From an uncultured Lachnospiraceae bacterium (GTDB lineage: Bacteria > Bacillota > Clostridia > Lachnospirales > Lachnospiraceae), in contig CACZJL010000001.1 of the NCBI GenBank assembly GCA_902781505.1, positions 62,001-126,000 of the forward strand: 64,000 nt of DNA. The letters are read 5' to 3'. A program made the position numbers and the translations under genes. This document shows positions 31,568 to 42,600 of this stretch, piece after piece; positions within the stretch are counted from its first letter, which is position 1, and every line of letters begins with the position of its first letter. Below the pieces are notes generated by a model. The model was given only the letters and a program-made list of their open reading frames with translations, did no database searches and was not told where the DNA came from.

Positions 31568-32081
31568 GTTTTTCATCCTTAACAAATGGCAGAAAGTTGA
31601 ACGCGTCGTCGTCATACACAAAGAAAATTGCAATGATTAAGAAAATAACGCTTAACGTAACGGCTATATCTGCCACATTAAATACAGGGAAGTTAATTAG
31701 TTTGAAATAGATAAAATCCCTGACATACTGTAAATATGCCCGATCGATAAAATTGCCGATTGCACCACCCGAAAGAAGAGTGCAAACCGTAAGTAACAGC
31801 TTGTACTGCGAAATTTCCGGAATCTTTACGACAACGTAAGCCACAGCCACAAGAATGACGACGGTAAGAACAAGAAAGAATACCCTCGCACCTGACATCA
31901 TGCCCCATGCCGCACCCTTATTTTCAAGGTAATTAAATTCCAGCACTCCGTCAATAATGGCAAATGGCTTTTTTCCTTTCAGAACATTAACTGCCATCAC
32001 CTTCGTAATCTGATCACAGACGACAATCAGAATCGTGCCGATTACAAACCATAAAAATTTTGCTAACTTAGAATTCTTCAT
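31560..32081 (-). CDS. lspA: Lipoprotein signal peptidase
   Basis: 173 residues with four membrane segments. LspA removes signal peptides from lipoproteins such as the three encoded in the sugar locus here. The catalytic Asp pair is seen in GGAIGNFIDR and FNVADIAV; the ENKGAAWG block is also typical. The start overlaps the aroB stop by 4 bases. Confidence 0.96.
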   Translation of the reverse strand: MKNSKLAKFLWFVIGTILIVVCDQITKVMAVNVLKGKKPFAIIDGVLEFNYLENKGAAWGMMSGARVFFLVLTVVILVAVAYVVVKIPEISQYKLLLTVCTLLSGGAIGNFIDRAYLQYVRDFIYFKLINFPVFNVADIAVTLSVIFLIIAIFFVYDDDAFNFLPFVKDEKHE

Positions 32082-33166
32082 GCCAGTACTTCCTTCACAG
32101 CGTCCATCATCTCTTCATCTGTAACGGAAGAATCTACATAAGCATGGCCAAATGGCTTAACAAGTACGAAATTAATCTTACCGGCATCCATCTTCTTATC
32201 ATTCTTCGTTGTAGCAACAATCTCCTCGGCAGTCATATTGTTAACTGTCATCGGAAAACCGAAGGAAGCAAAAACCTCCCTGGATTTTTCATATTCAGAA
32301 GTGCTGATGTATCCGCGCTCCATGCTGATTTTTAAAGCAGCAATCATACCAAGCACAACACATTCTCCATGAAAGAGTGAGAATCCTGAAAGCTTCTCAA
32401 TTGCATGACCTAAGGTGTGACCAAAATTAAGAACGGCACGCTCACCATGCTCCTTCTGATCATTTTCCACGACGATACGCTTCACATTGCAGGACTCTTC
32501 AATCATGTGTTCCATTGTCTCCGGATCCTGGTTATGAATTCCTTCAACATTGGCAAGAAGCCACTCAAAATAATCCGGACGACGAATTACACCATGCTTT
32601 AAGATTTCACCAAGACCACAGTTGAACTGTCTGTCATCAAGTGACTTTAATACAGACATATTCATATAGACAAGACGAGGCTGATGGAAAGCACCGACCA
32701 TATTCTTATAAGCTCTGAAGTCAACACCTGTCTTTCCGCCAACAGAAGAATCCGTCATGGCAAGAAGAGAAGTTGGAATCTGAATAAAGTCGATTCCTCT
32801 CATGTAGGTTGCAGCAGCAAAGCCTGTCAGATCTCCGACAACACCGCCACCTAAAGCGGCAAGACAGTCATGACGATCAAAGTGATTCAATACTAAGTAT
32901 TCATAAACGTCCTGAACTGTATCAAGATTCTTATTCTTTTCACCAGCATCAAATGAATAGAAAAACACCTGATTACCGGTTTTAGAAAGCTCTGTCTTAA
33001 CAGCTTCAGCGTAAAGAGGAGCCACATTGGAATCAGAAATAATCGCAATTTTGCGGTTCTTAAAACCTAACTCATTAAACTTCTCTACAAGCAGTGAAAA
33101 GTCCTGTTCAATAGCAATGTCATAAATAGGCTTTGTTCCATCCGTTACAGTAATTAATCGAGACAT
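32078..33166 (-). CDS. aroB: 3-dehydroquinate synthase
   Basis: 362 residues. AroB makes 3-dehydroquinate in the shikimate pathway, using NAD and a metal ion. LAALGGGVVGDLTGFAAATYMRG and IPTSLLAMTDSSVGGKTGVD are diagnostic. The metal-binding His is in NFGHTLGHAIE. It is the first gene of an aroB-lspA-rluD unit; an RBS (GGAGG) precedes it. No other aro gene lies nearby. Confidence 0.96.
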   Translation of the reverse strand: MSRLITVTDGTKPIYDIAIEQDFSLLVEKFNELGFKNRKIAIISDSNVAPLYAEAVKTELSKTGNQVFFYSFDAGEKNKNLDTVQDVYEYLVLNHFDRHDCLAALGGGVVGDLTGFAAATYMRGIDFIQIPTSLLAMTDSSVGGKTGVDFRAYKNMVGAFHQPRLVYMNMSVLKSLDDRQFNCGLGEILKHGVIRRPDYFEWLLANVEGIHNQDPETMEHMIEESCNVKRIVVENDQKEHGERAVLNFGHTLGHAIEKLSGFSLFHGECVVLGMIAALKISMERGYISTSEYEKSREVFASFGFPMTVNNMTAEEIVATTKNDKKMDAGKINFVLVKPFGHAYVDSSVTDEEMMDAVKEVLA

Positions 33167-33224
33167 ACATTCCTCCTGTAATTTGCGTCGGTTACGTCAA
33201 CTACTGTAATCGAACGCAGTAAAT

Positions 33225-33256
33225 TAAAAAAAGACCGCACGAATTAACGTGCGGTC
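33225..33256 (-). terminator. Intrinsic terminator after sepF
   Basis: GACCGCACG (33233-33241) pairs with CGTGCGGTC (33248-33256), 6-base loop. On the minus strand it is followed by seven or more T. It ends the cell-shape and division cluster. Confidence 0.9.
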
Positions 33257-33275
33257 AAAATTACCAACTTAAAAG

Positions 33276-33788
33276 TTAAAAGCGAACATCGCTCTTATAA
33301 GCTCCCAGATCGATGCCATTTGAAGCACCTGCCGCAAGTTCCTGAATATCTCCTGAGATATCAACACCTGGAGGTGTGATTAAGAAGATATAGCTTGTGA
33401 TTTTCTGAAGGCTGCCAGAGATTGCATAACAGGAACCAGCAGAGTAATCGATAATTCTCTGTGCAAGTTCAACATGAATACCTTCTAAGTTCAGCACAAC
33501 TGCCTTACCTTCCTGAAGAGTATCAGTAATCTGGTTTGCATCCTCCATGGAATTAGGACGAATTACTACAACCTCACCCTTAGCCTTTCCACGATAGGAA
33601 ACTACATTCTTCTTTCTGAACTGTGGTCTCTCATCCACTTCTGTATCTTCAGATTTCGCAGCGAAGAATCTTCTCTTTGAAGCTCCTTCGTCGCTGTCAT
33701 TGAAATCATCTTCGTAGTCATCATAATCATCAAACTCATCATCGTCAGATTCACGAAATACATTTGTAAATTTACTTATAAAACTCAT
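33276..33788 (-). CDS. sepF: Cell division protein SepF
   Basis: 170 residues. SepF bundles FtsZ filaments and tethers them to the membrane. It has an N-terminal amphipathic start (MSFISKFTNVF), a strongly acidic linker (about residues 15-55), and the SepF core with VVVIRPNSMEDANQI, GKAVVLNLEGIHVELAQRIIDY and FLITPPGVDIS. It lies next to yggS, the standard Firmicutes pairing. Confidence 0.95.
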   Translation of the reverse strand: MSFISKFTNVFRESDDDEFDDYDDYEDDFNDSDEGASKRRFFAAKSEDTEVDERPQFRKKNVVSYRGKAKGEVVVIRPNSMEDANQITDTLQEGKAVVLNLEGIHVELAQRIIDYSAGSCYAISGSLQKITSYIFLITPPGVDISGDIQELAAGASNGIDLGAYKSDVRF

Positions 33789-33801
33789 TTCGTTCTCCTA
33801 A

Positions 33802-34509
33802 TCAATTATTATAATTTCTTGCCCCAAATATCGCGGTTCCGACGCGAACTAATGTCGCCCCTTCCTCAACGGCCACACGATAATCATTCGTCATTCCCAT
33901 GGACAGAGAGTCTAAGTGCAGTACGTCTTTGTTACCATTATCAATGTTTTTCGCATTGATGTCAACCAGTAATTCCCGCAGAATACGGAAATAGTGCCTG
34001 TTTTCTTCAGGATCTGACACATAAGGAGCACTGGTCATAAAGCCACGGATGTTAATATTCGGAAGATTCACAGCTTCTCTTAAGAAGCCTTCTACTTCTT
34101 CGACTTTAAACCCGAATTTATTCTCTTCTTCAGCCACATTTACTTCAATGAGAATGTCCGTTGTTACATTTTTCTTGACTGATTCCTTGCTGATTTCTTC
34201 TGCAAGTCTTAACGAATCAACAGAATGAATCATGCAAACCTTACCAACAAGGTATTTCACCTTGTTTCTCTGAAGGTGACCAATCATATGCCATCTGATA
34301 TCTTTCGGCAGAGTTTCAATCTTACCGACGAGCTCCTGCACATAGTTCTCACCGAACTCTCTCATGCCGGTCGCATAGACTTCCTCAATCGCTTCATTTG
34401 GCTTCGTTTTGCTGACCGCAATCAAAGTTACTTCTTCCGGATTTCTTCCGGCCTTTTCACATGCTTTTCTGATTTCTTCCTGTACTTCTTTTAAGTTGTT
34501 AGCAAGCAT
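33802..34509 (-). CDS. yggS: Pyridoxal-phosphate homeostasis protein (YggS/PLPBP)
   Basis: 235 residues, a single alanine-racemase-like barrel. The PLP lysine is in LIAVSKTKP; FGENYVQE, WHMIGHLQRNK and LDSLSMGMTNDY are family blocks. It balances PLP pools rather than catalysing a reaction. It is 13 bases upstream of sepF. Confidence 0.95.
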   Translation of the reverse strand: MLANNLKEVQEEIRKACEKAGRNPEEVTLIAVSKTKPNEAIEEVYATGMREFGENYVQELVGKIETLPKDIRWHMIGHLQRNKVKYLVGKVCMIHSVDSLRLAEEISKESVKKNVTTDILIEVNVAEEENKFGFKVEEVEGFLREAVNLPNINIRGFMTSAPYVSDPEENRHYFRILRELLVDINAKNIDNGNKDVLHLDSLSMGMTNDYRVAVEEGATLVRVGTAIFGARNYNN

Positions 34510-34536
34510 AATGTACCTCGAATTCTCATTAAAAAC

Positions 34537-35937
34537 TTAATATACAATCTGATCTTCTGTAAACTTCTCTGCATCAAGAATAATCCTGTCAAAATTAGAT
34601 ACACAGTTTGCAGAACCTGTTCGAGAAATGGTGTACTCGTTATTCTTATCAAGAACATCGAGAAGTTTAAATACAGTATAGCCTGTATTTACGCAATATA
34701 CACCCTGCAGCCGTTCTGTCTCGGCAACCACAAAACGGCTTCCTGAATTCGGTTTAATCAGGTTTGTGCCCTTTGTAAGATCGGACTCCTTCACATACAC
34801 AAATCCATTTGCCTCGCGGTAAATCTTAACTGAATTAAATTCCTGTATGGACTTACCAGTTGAGTCATATGATTCTACAAGGAACCCCTTAGAATTGCTG
34901 TTACCACCAGTCATTACGTAATCAGACGGGATCTTGTAAAAAGTGCTTTCCGTAACAGCAGTATTTGGAACCTTCATTCCGGTCTGCGTATTGGTTACAA
35001 GCTCAACATCAAGGAAACGTTCGGTAATATAACGAATCATATACTTATCCATCGTAATCTTTCCGTAATTTTTACCGTTCCTATTAATGATTGTAAAGTT
35101 TGCCTTGGTCGTAATGTTATCTTTTTTAAACTTTACAGTAACAGCCTTCTTGTTCTGCAGACGGTTACTTGCAATGTCTTCATCTGACAGCGGAACTAAC
35201 AGGTACCAGTTCTCGCTCGTAACTAATTTATATACGGAGTCGCCGGCATTGATTACATCACTGTTTCGAACCGGAGAGCTCTTAAGATTCGTCTTATCAA
35301 AATCTGCAGCGGTAAATGTATCTGCATTGACGCCTTCATATCCGTCAACGTTATAAAGGACATAGCCTGCAGCATCGGAGTTCACGGTCTGAAACTGACC
35401 ACCGCCCTCTCTTTCAAGTACCGTGCTGAGTTCTGACTGCAACTGTTTGCTGACAGAACTTAAAACGATGGAATTTAAAGAATCCTGAAGAGTATATACA
35501 GAGCCAAAGCCCTCCTTATCATAATTTGCCTTATAATCAATCAGAAGTCTTTGCATATCTTCAAGATTAGAGGCAGTAAGGGAACTCCCTTCCGCTTTCA
35601 GATAATCATTCAGAAGTTCTGAGATACGACCGGTTTCATCAACCGTGTATACGGTTTCGCCGGTCTTCACCCGATTTCCTTCGTGCTGATAGAAATTGAC
35701 AGTTCCGGAATAGGAGCTGTTATACACCGTCTCTTCACGAACTGCAATTCCGGTCAAGGAGGCCTTATAGGCAACAGAACCGCTTTCAACCTGGTATATA
35801 TCGACTTTGCGTCTGGTCAGATACATAACAAGAAAACAGATGACATAAATAATTAAAATACCAAATACAACGACTGCAACTTTAGGACGCTTATGAAATG
35901 TGACGACCTGATGCCTTTGTCTTGTTTTGTCGGCCAT
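34537..35937 (-). CDS. HlyD-like membrane protein of the sepF/yggS cluster
   Basis: 466 residues. A cytoplasmic basic N-terminus and one membrane segment (AVVVFGILIIYVICFLVMYL) are followed by a biotinyl-lipoyl-like domain (YKASLTGIAVREETVYNSSYSGTV..., HEGNRVKTGETVYTVDE), an intervening helical region, and a C-terminal beta domain. Such HlyD-like proteins are found beside sepF in many Clostridia without a partner transporter, suggesting a role in division or the envelope rather than efflux. The start at 35937 follows GAGGGGTG. Confidence 0.75.
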   Translation of the reverse strand: MADKTRQRHQVVTFHKRPKVAVVVFGILIIYVICFLVMYLTRRKVDIYQVESGSVAYKASLTGIAVREETVYNSSYSGTVNFYQHEGNRVKTGETVYTVDETGRISELLNDYLKAEGSSLTASNLEDMQRLLIDYKANYDKEGFGSVYTLQDSLNSIVLSSVSKQLQSELSTVLEREGGGQFQTVNSDAAGYVLYNVDGYEGVNADTFTAADFDKTNLKSSPVRNSDVINAGDSVYKLVTSENWYLLVPLSDEDIASNRLQNKKAVTVKFKKDNITTKANFTIINRNGKNYGKITMDKYMIRYITERFLDVELVTNTQTGMKVPNTAVTESTFYKIPSDYVMTGGNSNSKGFLVESYDSTGKSIQEFNSVKIYREANGFVYVKESDLTKGTNLIKPNSGSRFVVAETERLQGVYCVNTGYTVFKLLDVLDKNNEYTISRTGSANCVSNFDRIILDAEKFTEDQIVY

Positions 35938-35959
35938 TTCTTTCACCCCTCAAGTAGAA

Positions 35960-36355
35960 TCACTGATAGAACTCACGCCACTCAAGATCTCCTCTTTCAA
36001 GAGACTTGATTAAAAGTTCTGCGGTTGCAAGATTAGTTGCAAGCGGAATATTATACATATCACAAAGATTTGTTACATTACTTGGATCCACATCGTGCGC
36101 AAGCGGATTAGCAGCTTCACGCAGGAAAAGAACCAGGTCAATTTGATTATGCTCAATCTGTGAGCATAACTGCTGATCGCCACCAAGGTATCCTGCGAGG
36201 AACTTGTGAACACTAAGGTTAGTAGCCTGTTCTACAAGTCTGCCGGTTGTACCGGTCGCGAAAAGCTGATGTTTACTTAAGATTCCCCTGTATGCGATGC
36301 AGAAATTCTGCATCAGCTTTTTCTTAGAATCATGTGCAATTAACGCAATATTCAT
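35960..36355 (-). CDS. mgsA: Methylglyoxal synthase
   Basis: 131 residues, the usual length. It converts dihydroxyacetone phosphate to methylglyoxal. LIAHDSKK holds the first His-Asp pair, TGTTGR binds phosphate, GGDQQ holds the key Asp. In the block FLREAANPLAHDVD, the Asp usually following FFW/FLR is Glu, while the later His and Asp are kept. IPLATNLATAELLI is typical. Its location after rodA is common in Lachnospiraceae-like genomes. Confidence 0.9.
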   Translation of the reverse strand: MNIALIAHDSKKKLMQNFCIAYRGILSKHQLFATGTTGRLVEQATNLSVHKFLAGYLGGDQQLCSQIEHNQIDLVLFLREAANPLAHDVDPSNVTNLCDMYNIPLATNLATAELLIKSLERGDLEWREFYQ

Positions 36356-36370
36356 TCTTCTGCTCCATAT

Positions 36371-37525
36371 TTATAGATTTTCGATTGAACGTACATCCTT
36401 AAAATCTGCTGTGTAGATATTCTGGTCAATACGTCTTTGAAGGCTGACATTCAAAACGATTCCCATTGCAATGTACAAAGACATCAGGGAACTGATTCCG
36501 TAACTGAAAAACGGAAGAGCTAGACCCGTATTCGGGAGGAGCTGTACTACAACGCCGATATTGATAAATGTCTGAAGTCCAATATAGACGCCAACCCCCA
36601 TTGCTATGAGGCGTCCTGTGAAGTCCCTCGCTTTATGTGAGGTCCAGAAACACTCAGCTACAATGGCTGCCAGCAGTAAAACTGCTGTAATATTGCCGAC
36701 AAATCCAAGCTGCTCACCCATGGCAGCAAAGATAAAGTCAGTTTGCGCTTCTGCAATATAACCGGAATTTAAAAGTGAGGATGGATCGTCATTATTCAGG
36801 CCCTTTCCGGTAAGCTCACCGGAACCAATTGCCTGAGCCGCATATTTCTGCTGATAAGCACCATCATCATTATCCTCTGGCTGTAAAAAGGCCATGACAC
36901 GGTCTCTCTGATACTTCTTCAAAAGCTTCTGATTTGGATTCTGAACATATAACAGCAGACCAAGCACTGTCGGAACGACAATCAGTATGACAAGACCAAT
37001 CTTTTTATAGCTGACTCCCGCATAGAAAATCAGAATAAACAGAATCGATGTTGTGAGTATTGTCTGTGAAAGGTCCGGCTGTCTTAAAGTAAGGAATAAA
37101 GGGACAAATAACAGAATCCATAAAACCGAAATGAATCCCCATGTATCGATAATTTCTTTGTACATGGATAGGATCTTAACGGCAAATAAAATCAGAATAA
37201 TCTTACCAAGCTCCGAAGCCTGAAGATTAATCGGGCCAAGTCTGATCCATCGCTTTGCTCCGTGCGAAGCATATCCAAACAGACGCGTTGCAAGCAACAA
37301 TGCAATCTGTCCGAAATAAATTACCCAGTAATACTTTAAAATCCAGTTATAATCTATAAAGGACAGCAGAGTCATAACAACCACTGCGGCTGCGAGACCG
37401 AACACCTGACGAACCGTATAGGCAGGCTTCACAGAATTGATAATAATGATTCCGTAAAAGGAACACAGAAGCATCAGGCACAAGAGTCTGTAGTTGTATG
37501 ATTTCATCCGATATTTCTTAAACAT
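36371..37525 (-). CDS. rodA: SEDS-family glycosyltransferase RodA
   Basis: 384 residues with about ten membrane segments. RodA polymerises peptidoglycan with a class B PBP during elongation. GAKRWIRLGPINLQASELGKI, LRQPDLSQT, and the end LLPNTGLALPFFSYGISSL are SEDS signatures. Context with mreBCD and mrdA argues for RodA rather than FtsW. Confidence 0.92.
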   Translation of the reverse strand: MFKKYRMKSYNYRLLCLMLLCSFYGIIIINSVKPAYTVRQVFGLAAAVVVMTLLSFIDYNWILKYYWVIYFGQIALLLATRLFGYASHGAKRWIRLGPINLQASELGKIILILFAVKILSMYKEIIDTWGFISVLWILLFVPLFLTLRQPDLSQTILTTSILFILIFYAGVSYKKIGLVILIVVPTVLGLLLYVQNPNQKLLKKYQRDRVMAFLQPEDNDDGAYQQKYAAQAIGSGELTGKGLNNDDPSSLLNSGYIAEAQTDFIFAAMGEQLGFVGNITAVLLLAAIVAECFWTSHKARDFTGRLIAMGVGVYIGLQTFINIGVVVQLLPNTGLALPFFSYGISSLMSLYIAMGIVLNVSLQRRIDQNIYTADFKDVRSIENL

Positions 37526-37554
37526 AACTGCCCTTCTTTAGATGGATGTATTTC

Positions 37555-37833
37555 TTACATCTTCTTGCTACGAAGATCCTTGATTGGAATGTTCGCATAA
37601 ATTGCCGGAACAGAGCCGTTGTTTTCTTCGGACTCTGTCTGAGTGATTTCGATATCTAATCCTTCGGTATCAATTTCCATATACTTGGAAATAACCTGAA
37701 TGATATCATTTTTGATCTTTTCCATTATCTCCGGTGAGCAGTTGGAACGGTCTGAAACGAGAAGAAGCTTCAGTCTGTCTTTCGCTACATCGCCGGATTT
37801 ATTTTTCTTTTTGAATAATTCTAAAATATTCAT
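37555..37833 (-). CDS. minE: Cell division topological specificity factor MinE
   Basis: 92 residues. AKDRLKLLLVSDRSNCSPEIM holds the MinD-interacting helix, and the C-terminal half the dimerisation domain. It makes MinCD move off mid-cell. It follows minD after about 28 bases, completing minCDE. Confidence 0.94.
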   Translation of the reverse strand: MNILELFKKKNKSGDVAKDRLKLLLVSDRSNCSPEIMEKIKNDIIQVISKYMEIDTEGLDIEITQTESEENNGSVPAIYANIPIKDLRSKKM

Positions 37834-37861
37834 CTTAAACCCCTTGTCTCATCAAAACCAA

Positions 37862-38665
37862 TTACTTCTTGCTTAATGCCTTCTTAAGCTTGCCAAAGAA
37901 ACCTTTCTTTGCAGTCAGATCAAGGAAAGGAACCTCTTCACCTGTAATTCTCTTACAGATGTTGAGATAAGCCTGACCGGCAAGAGATTCATCGCCTACT
38001 AATGGTGTACCTCTGTTTGTTGCTACAACGATGTTTTCATCATCCGGTACAGCACCGATAATATGAAGCTGTAAGATATCATTCACATCATCTAAAGACA
38101 TCATGTCGCCCTTCTCTACCATTTCCGGACGAATACGGTTTACGATTAAGTCCTCATGATCCTTTAATCCATTTGCATCTAAAAGACCAATGATACGGTC
38201 AGCATCACGGATGGCAGAAACCTCAGGTGTTGTTACAACAAGAGCTCTGTCCGCACCGATGATTGCATCGTGGAATCCCTGTTCAATACCAGCCGGGCAA
38301 TCAAGGATGATATAATCAAATGCCTTCTCATCATTCTTGATGTCTTCGATTACCTGAAGCATCTGATCTGTTGAGATTGCAGACTTATCTCTTGTCTGTG
38401 CTGTTGGAAGAAGATATAAATTTTCTTCTCTCTTGTCATTGATCATTGCCTGATTTAAACGGCACTTACCTTCCACTACATCAATAAGGTTATATACAAT
38501 ACGGTTTTCAAGACCAAGAACAACGTCAAGGTTACGAAGGCCTGTATCTGTATCAATCATAATAACCTTCTTACCAAGCTTTGCAAGGCCTGTACCAATA
38601 TTTGCTGTTGTTGTTGTTTTACCTACACCACCTTTACCGGATGTAACAACAATTACCTCTGCCAT
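37862..38665 (-). CDS. minD: Septum site-determining ATPase MinD
   Basis: 267 residues. The deviant Walker A motif is GKGGVGKTT near the N-terminus; IILDCPAGIEQGF is the switch II region. The last residues (FFGKLKKALSKK) form the membrane-targeting amphipathic helix. It works with minC and minE on either side. Confidence 0.97.
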   Translation of the reverse strand: MAEVIVVTSGKGGVGKTTTTANIGTGLAKLGKKVIMIDTDTGLRNLDVVLGLENRIVYNLIDVVEGKCRLNQAMINDKREENLYLLPTAQTRDKSAISTDQMLQVIEDIKNDEKAFDYIILDCPAGIEQGFHDAIIGADRALVVTTPEVSAIRDADRIIGLLDANGLKDHEDLIVNRIRPEMVEKGDMMSLDDVNDILQLHIIGAVPDDENIVVATNRGTPLVGDESLAGQAYLNICKRITGEEVPFLDLTAKKGFFGKLKKALSKK

Positions 38666-38761
38666 AATAAAATGTCCCTCCTGAAAATTAACTTAATAAA
38701 GTAATTATCTTAAATTTACCATTTAAATTCAAGACTATTTTCTTTTTTATTTTAAAGTTTA

Positions 38762-39589
38762 TCAATTGAATTTCAGCTCATTGATTACTTTAAGAGAAAG
38801 ATCTTCGATATAAACCTCGCCATCCTTTAAATGAGCAATTTCAGGGCTCACTGTATTGGCTCTTCTGCGCCTTAGGGCAGCAAGAGGATTGCTCGATTCA
38901 CTGGTCGCAATTAAATCGCCAATCTGAATCTGCATTGGATTCATTTCAAGGGCCAGAACAAAAGCATTTTCCATATTCACGCCACTTCCGACCTGAATAT
39001 TTCCAAGAAGGCTTCCAAGCACGATGACACAGCCGCCTGCAATGACCTTGGCACCTGGATTGACATCTCCGATAATCACAACAGAAGATGGTTCTTCTAA
39101 AACCTGCCCGGAGCGAAGTGTTCCATGATAGATTTTAGCTGCACTCGTTACAGAATCTTCAGAAACCTCAAAGCTGTTTGAACTCTGCTGCATCAGTGCA
39201 TAAGCGGCTTCCATGACTCCCATCGAATTCATATTTTCAGCAAATGCCTGCTCACGCTCAGCAACTCCAGCCTCTTCAGCCTGCTCCATGCGCTTCTTCG
39301 AATATGCTTCACGAATCATGTCATTTGAAATATCTTCGTCATCCGAATTGATAACACAGACTATATTGATATCAGACACATCAGTAATAATCTCTGTTAA
39401 TACCTGAATCTGATCGTCGTCAAGCTTGACACCGGAGAAGTTCACTACCATATCTGCCTTTCCGAAGAATTTGGCACTGGCCTTGAATCGTTCTCTTAAC
39501 TGAGAACGAACCTCAGCGAAATCAAGATCCGGACTGATGATAACATTGACACCAAAATTATTGCCCTTAATGATTACGGACTTACTCAT
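38762..39589 (-). CDS. minC: Septum site-determining protein MinC
   Basis: 275 residues. The N-terminal domain inhibits FtsZ. The C-terminal beta-helix (LRSGQVLEEPSSVVIIGDVNPGAKVIAGG) binds MinD. The start at 39589 is preferred over a start 7 codons upstream because AAAGGAGA lies immediately before it. Confidence 0.94.
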   Translation of the reverse strand: MSKSVIIKGNNFGVNVIISPDLDFAEVRSQLRERFKASAKFFGKADMVVNFSGVKLDDDQIQVLTEIITDVSDINIVCVINSDDEDISNDMIREAYSKKRMEQAEEAGVAEREQAFAENMNSMGVMEAAYALMQQSSNSFEVSEDSVTSAAKIYHGTLRSGQVLEEPSSVVIIGDVNPGAKVIAGGCVIVLGSLLGNIQVGSGVNMENAFVLALEMNPMQIQIGDLIATSESSNPLAALRRRRANTVSPEIAHLKDGEVYIEDLSLKVINELKFN

Positions 39590-39616
39590 AGTTTCTCCTT
39601 TAAAAATCATTTTGTT

Positions 39617-42600
39617 TTACTGACCCGAAGCTCTGCCGTTTGCTGAACCTTCAGAAGACTGTGCTGGCTGTGTAGCCTGTGTTACGGTCTGAGTAGCCTG
39701 TGTTACTGCAGCAGCCTGCGTTGTTGCGGCTGCCTGTGTTGTCACCTGCGCTGCCGGCAGATTATCAGAAGCTGATGGCTGTGTAATTACCCCCTCATCA
39801 GTTTTTTTTGTAGTAGTTACCTTAGCAGTGGCATCATGCTCAATTTCCTTCTGCTCCTCTGCAGATTTACCCTTCACATTCTGATATTCACCGAAGTAGT
39901 ACTTCCAGAATTCAGCAGAGATAGAACCAGCCGTATTGGAGGTATATCCATGAGGAATATTGACAGCCAGAGCCGCGGTTGGTGCATCATTCGGAGCATA
40001 GGTTACAAAGTTCGCATGAGAAGGCATGTTCAGGTTATCCTGAGCTGTTCCGGATTTACCGGCAAGCTTCAGATAATTGATATCATTCAAAACTTCATAC
40101 TGTGAAATAACCTGTCTTGTACCATCCTGTACCGCATCCCAGTAAGCCCCGTCAATATTCAGTTCACTCTGGACAGAAACCTCATATTCGCTTGTGACAT
40201 TTCCATCATAATCGGTCGTTTTGTAAATCAGAGAACTCTGGTAATTTGTTCCCCTGTTTGCAACCGATGCAATGTACTTTGACAGATTTAATGCGGAGAA
40301 TCTTGCATTACCCTGACCGATACCGGTTGCGATGGCATTTATATTCGACGGACTAGGCGTCGACTCTTCTATTTCAATACCAGCCTTTACACCGAGACCA
40401 AGCTTTTCTGCATAAGATTTTAACAGATTCGTCGCGTAGTTTGAATCATAGTAACCACTCTGGGCAAATGCCAGTCGGTAACCCATGGTATTAAAAAATA
40501 CATTGCACGAATCTCGAATTGCCGTAGCCACCGTTTCATCACCATGTCTGCCGGGATAGATATGACATTTAGGGTTGGGTTCAACCAGTTCAAACTTACC
40601 GCTGCAGTAAACGGTGGAAGTTGTCGAAATTATCCCCTGATCAAGTGAAGTCAGCGCTGTACATAACTTAAATGTAGAACCCGGTGCCGTCTGAGACTGC
40701 GTTGCCCAGTTAAACATCGGCTTCGCGTTCATATTGTTTAAGAGATTATAATACGCTGAATCCATCTTGCCGGAAAGGCGGTTGTTATCATATCCCGGAT
40801 AAGAAACAAGGGCTAAAATCTCACCATCATTTGGATCTGTAACGACTGCAGAACCAGAGCAGACAATCAGCCCCCACTCACCCGGAGTAATAATCTTATT
40901 ATTTAAAGTTGTCTTAATGAAGTCTTCCGCGCCCATGCCCGCATTCAGCTGATCATAAACAGAATCCTTTGTAAGATAGCCTGTTTCATATAACAGCTTA
41001 AACATATCATTTGCCGAAATACCACCATCATAAATCAGGTACTTATAAATGATTTCCGCATAAGAAGAGTCATTTTCAAGTGTTTCTGAAATGTAATCTG
41101 CAAGTTTTTCATAAGATTCTGTGATACTCATGTATTCAGAACCTGCATACTGACTTACATTGACCCAACCTGCAGAAATTGCATACTCAAGGAATGCATG
41201 AAGACTGATATCTCCGCCATCTGTCCAGGTCTTAAACGTCGCATCATCCGTATTGATATTCGCTGCCTGAATGACGCCGTCTTGCTTGAGCATCGTGTAA
41301 ATATACCAGATATACTGCTTTTGGGAGTCGTTCAGTGACGAATAATCACTTCCGCCGCCGTACAGTTCATCTTCCACGAAGCTATCTACTTCAGCTCTTC
41401 TTCCAGTGTATGCGCCATATACATTCTCGGCTGCTCCTGTTTCCTGCTCGGAAATCTTCTTCATGGAAACAAGACCGTTGTCAATACATGCATATACAAA
41501 GTCAACCGGACGTACGTGATAATCATTTAAGATTCCGGTGTCCTTATTATATTCCTGAACCGTTGAACCATTTGAATAATGGAACAAAAGAAGCGTAACA
41601 AGCTGATCTTCAATATCTGTATACAAATTTTTCTGCAGATTCGAATCGATTGTGAGGTAAATGTCTTCACCCGCTGTGGAATCAGAAGCGTCCCCCCGTT
41701 CCGTAATGCGTCCGAATTTATCTACATATACATTCTGCGTTCCTTTAGAGCCTGCAAGCACCTGTTCCATAGATTTTTCAATACCGGCCTTACCAACAAT
41801 ATCATTGTTGCTGTAATCAAGACCTTCTGACTGGAATGTTTCGAGCTGCTCAGAACTGATTGCACCGGTGTATCCGATAATCGAAGAAAAATACTTCGCA
41901 TCGTTATAACGACGAACCGTCCTCTGTTCTACGCTTACACCGACCAGTTCATCAGAGTCTTCCTGAATCGCTGCAATCGTACGGTCATTGACTTCGTTCG
42001 CAATGGTAAATGTAACATAACGATTATAAGAATTTGCTGTCATATTGACGCGCAGATAAAGCATTTCAAGAAGATGCTCAGGCTTGATGGAATTTCGATC
42101 AATCTTATATCGATCACAAAGATCCGAAATCAGCTTATCAGCAGAGGCATTTGCCTGTTCTTCTGAAAGATCCGAAATCTTCGCAACACCATAACTGTCA
42201 CGTAAGAAACCCTTCAGGGAATTTCCGGAAAGCTTATAGGAAAAGCCCGTATCCTCTGAATAACTAACTGAAAAATCCTGAGAATAGGTATCACCATATT
42301 CTTCAATAATGCTTAATGTCTTATCAATACAATTGTTGATCTTAGCATTCTTTTCATCATTCGTCTTATAATAACCGCTGTCGCTGATTACAATAGAATA
42401 TGCAAGATCATTATACGCAAGCAACACTCCGTTACGGTCAAAAATACGACCTCTCGAAGCCTGCGTTGTCATTTGTTTCTCAACGGAGGTAGAAAGATTG
42501 CTCACATATGATGAGCCATTGATAATCTGCAGATCAAAAAGGCGAACAATTATAATCGCCAGAAGACCGGCAAACACAAGAGAAATTAATACAATTTTAT

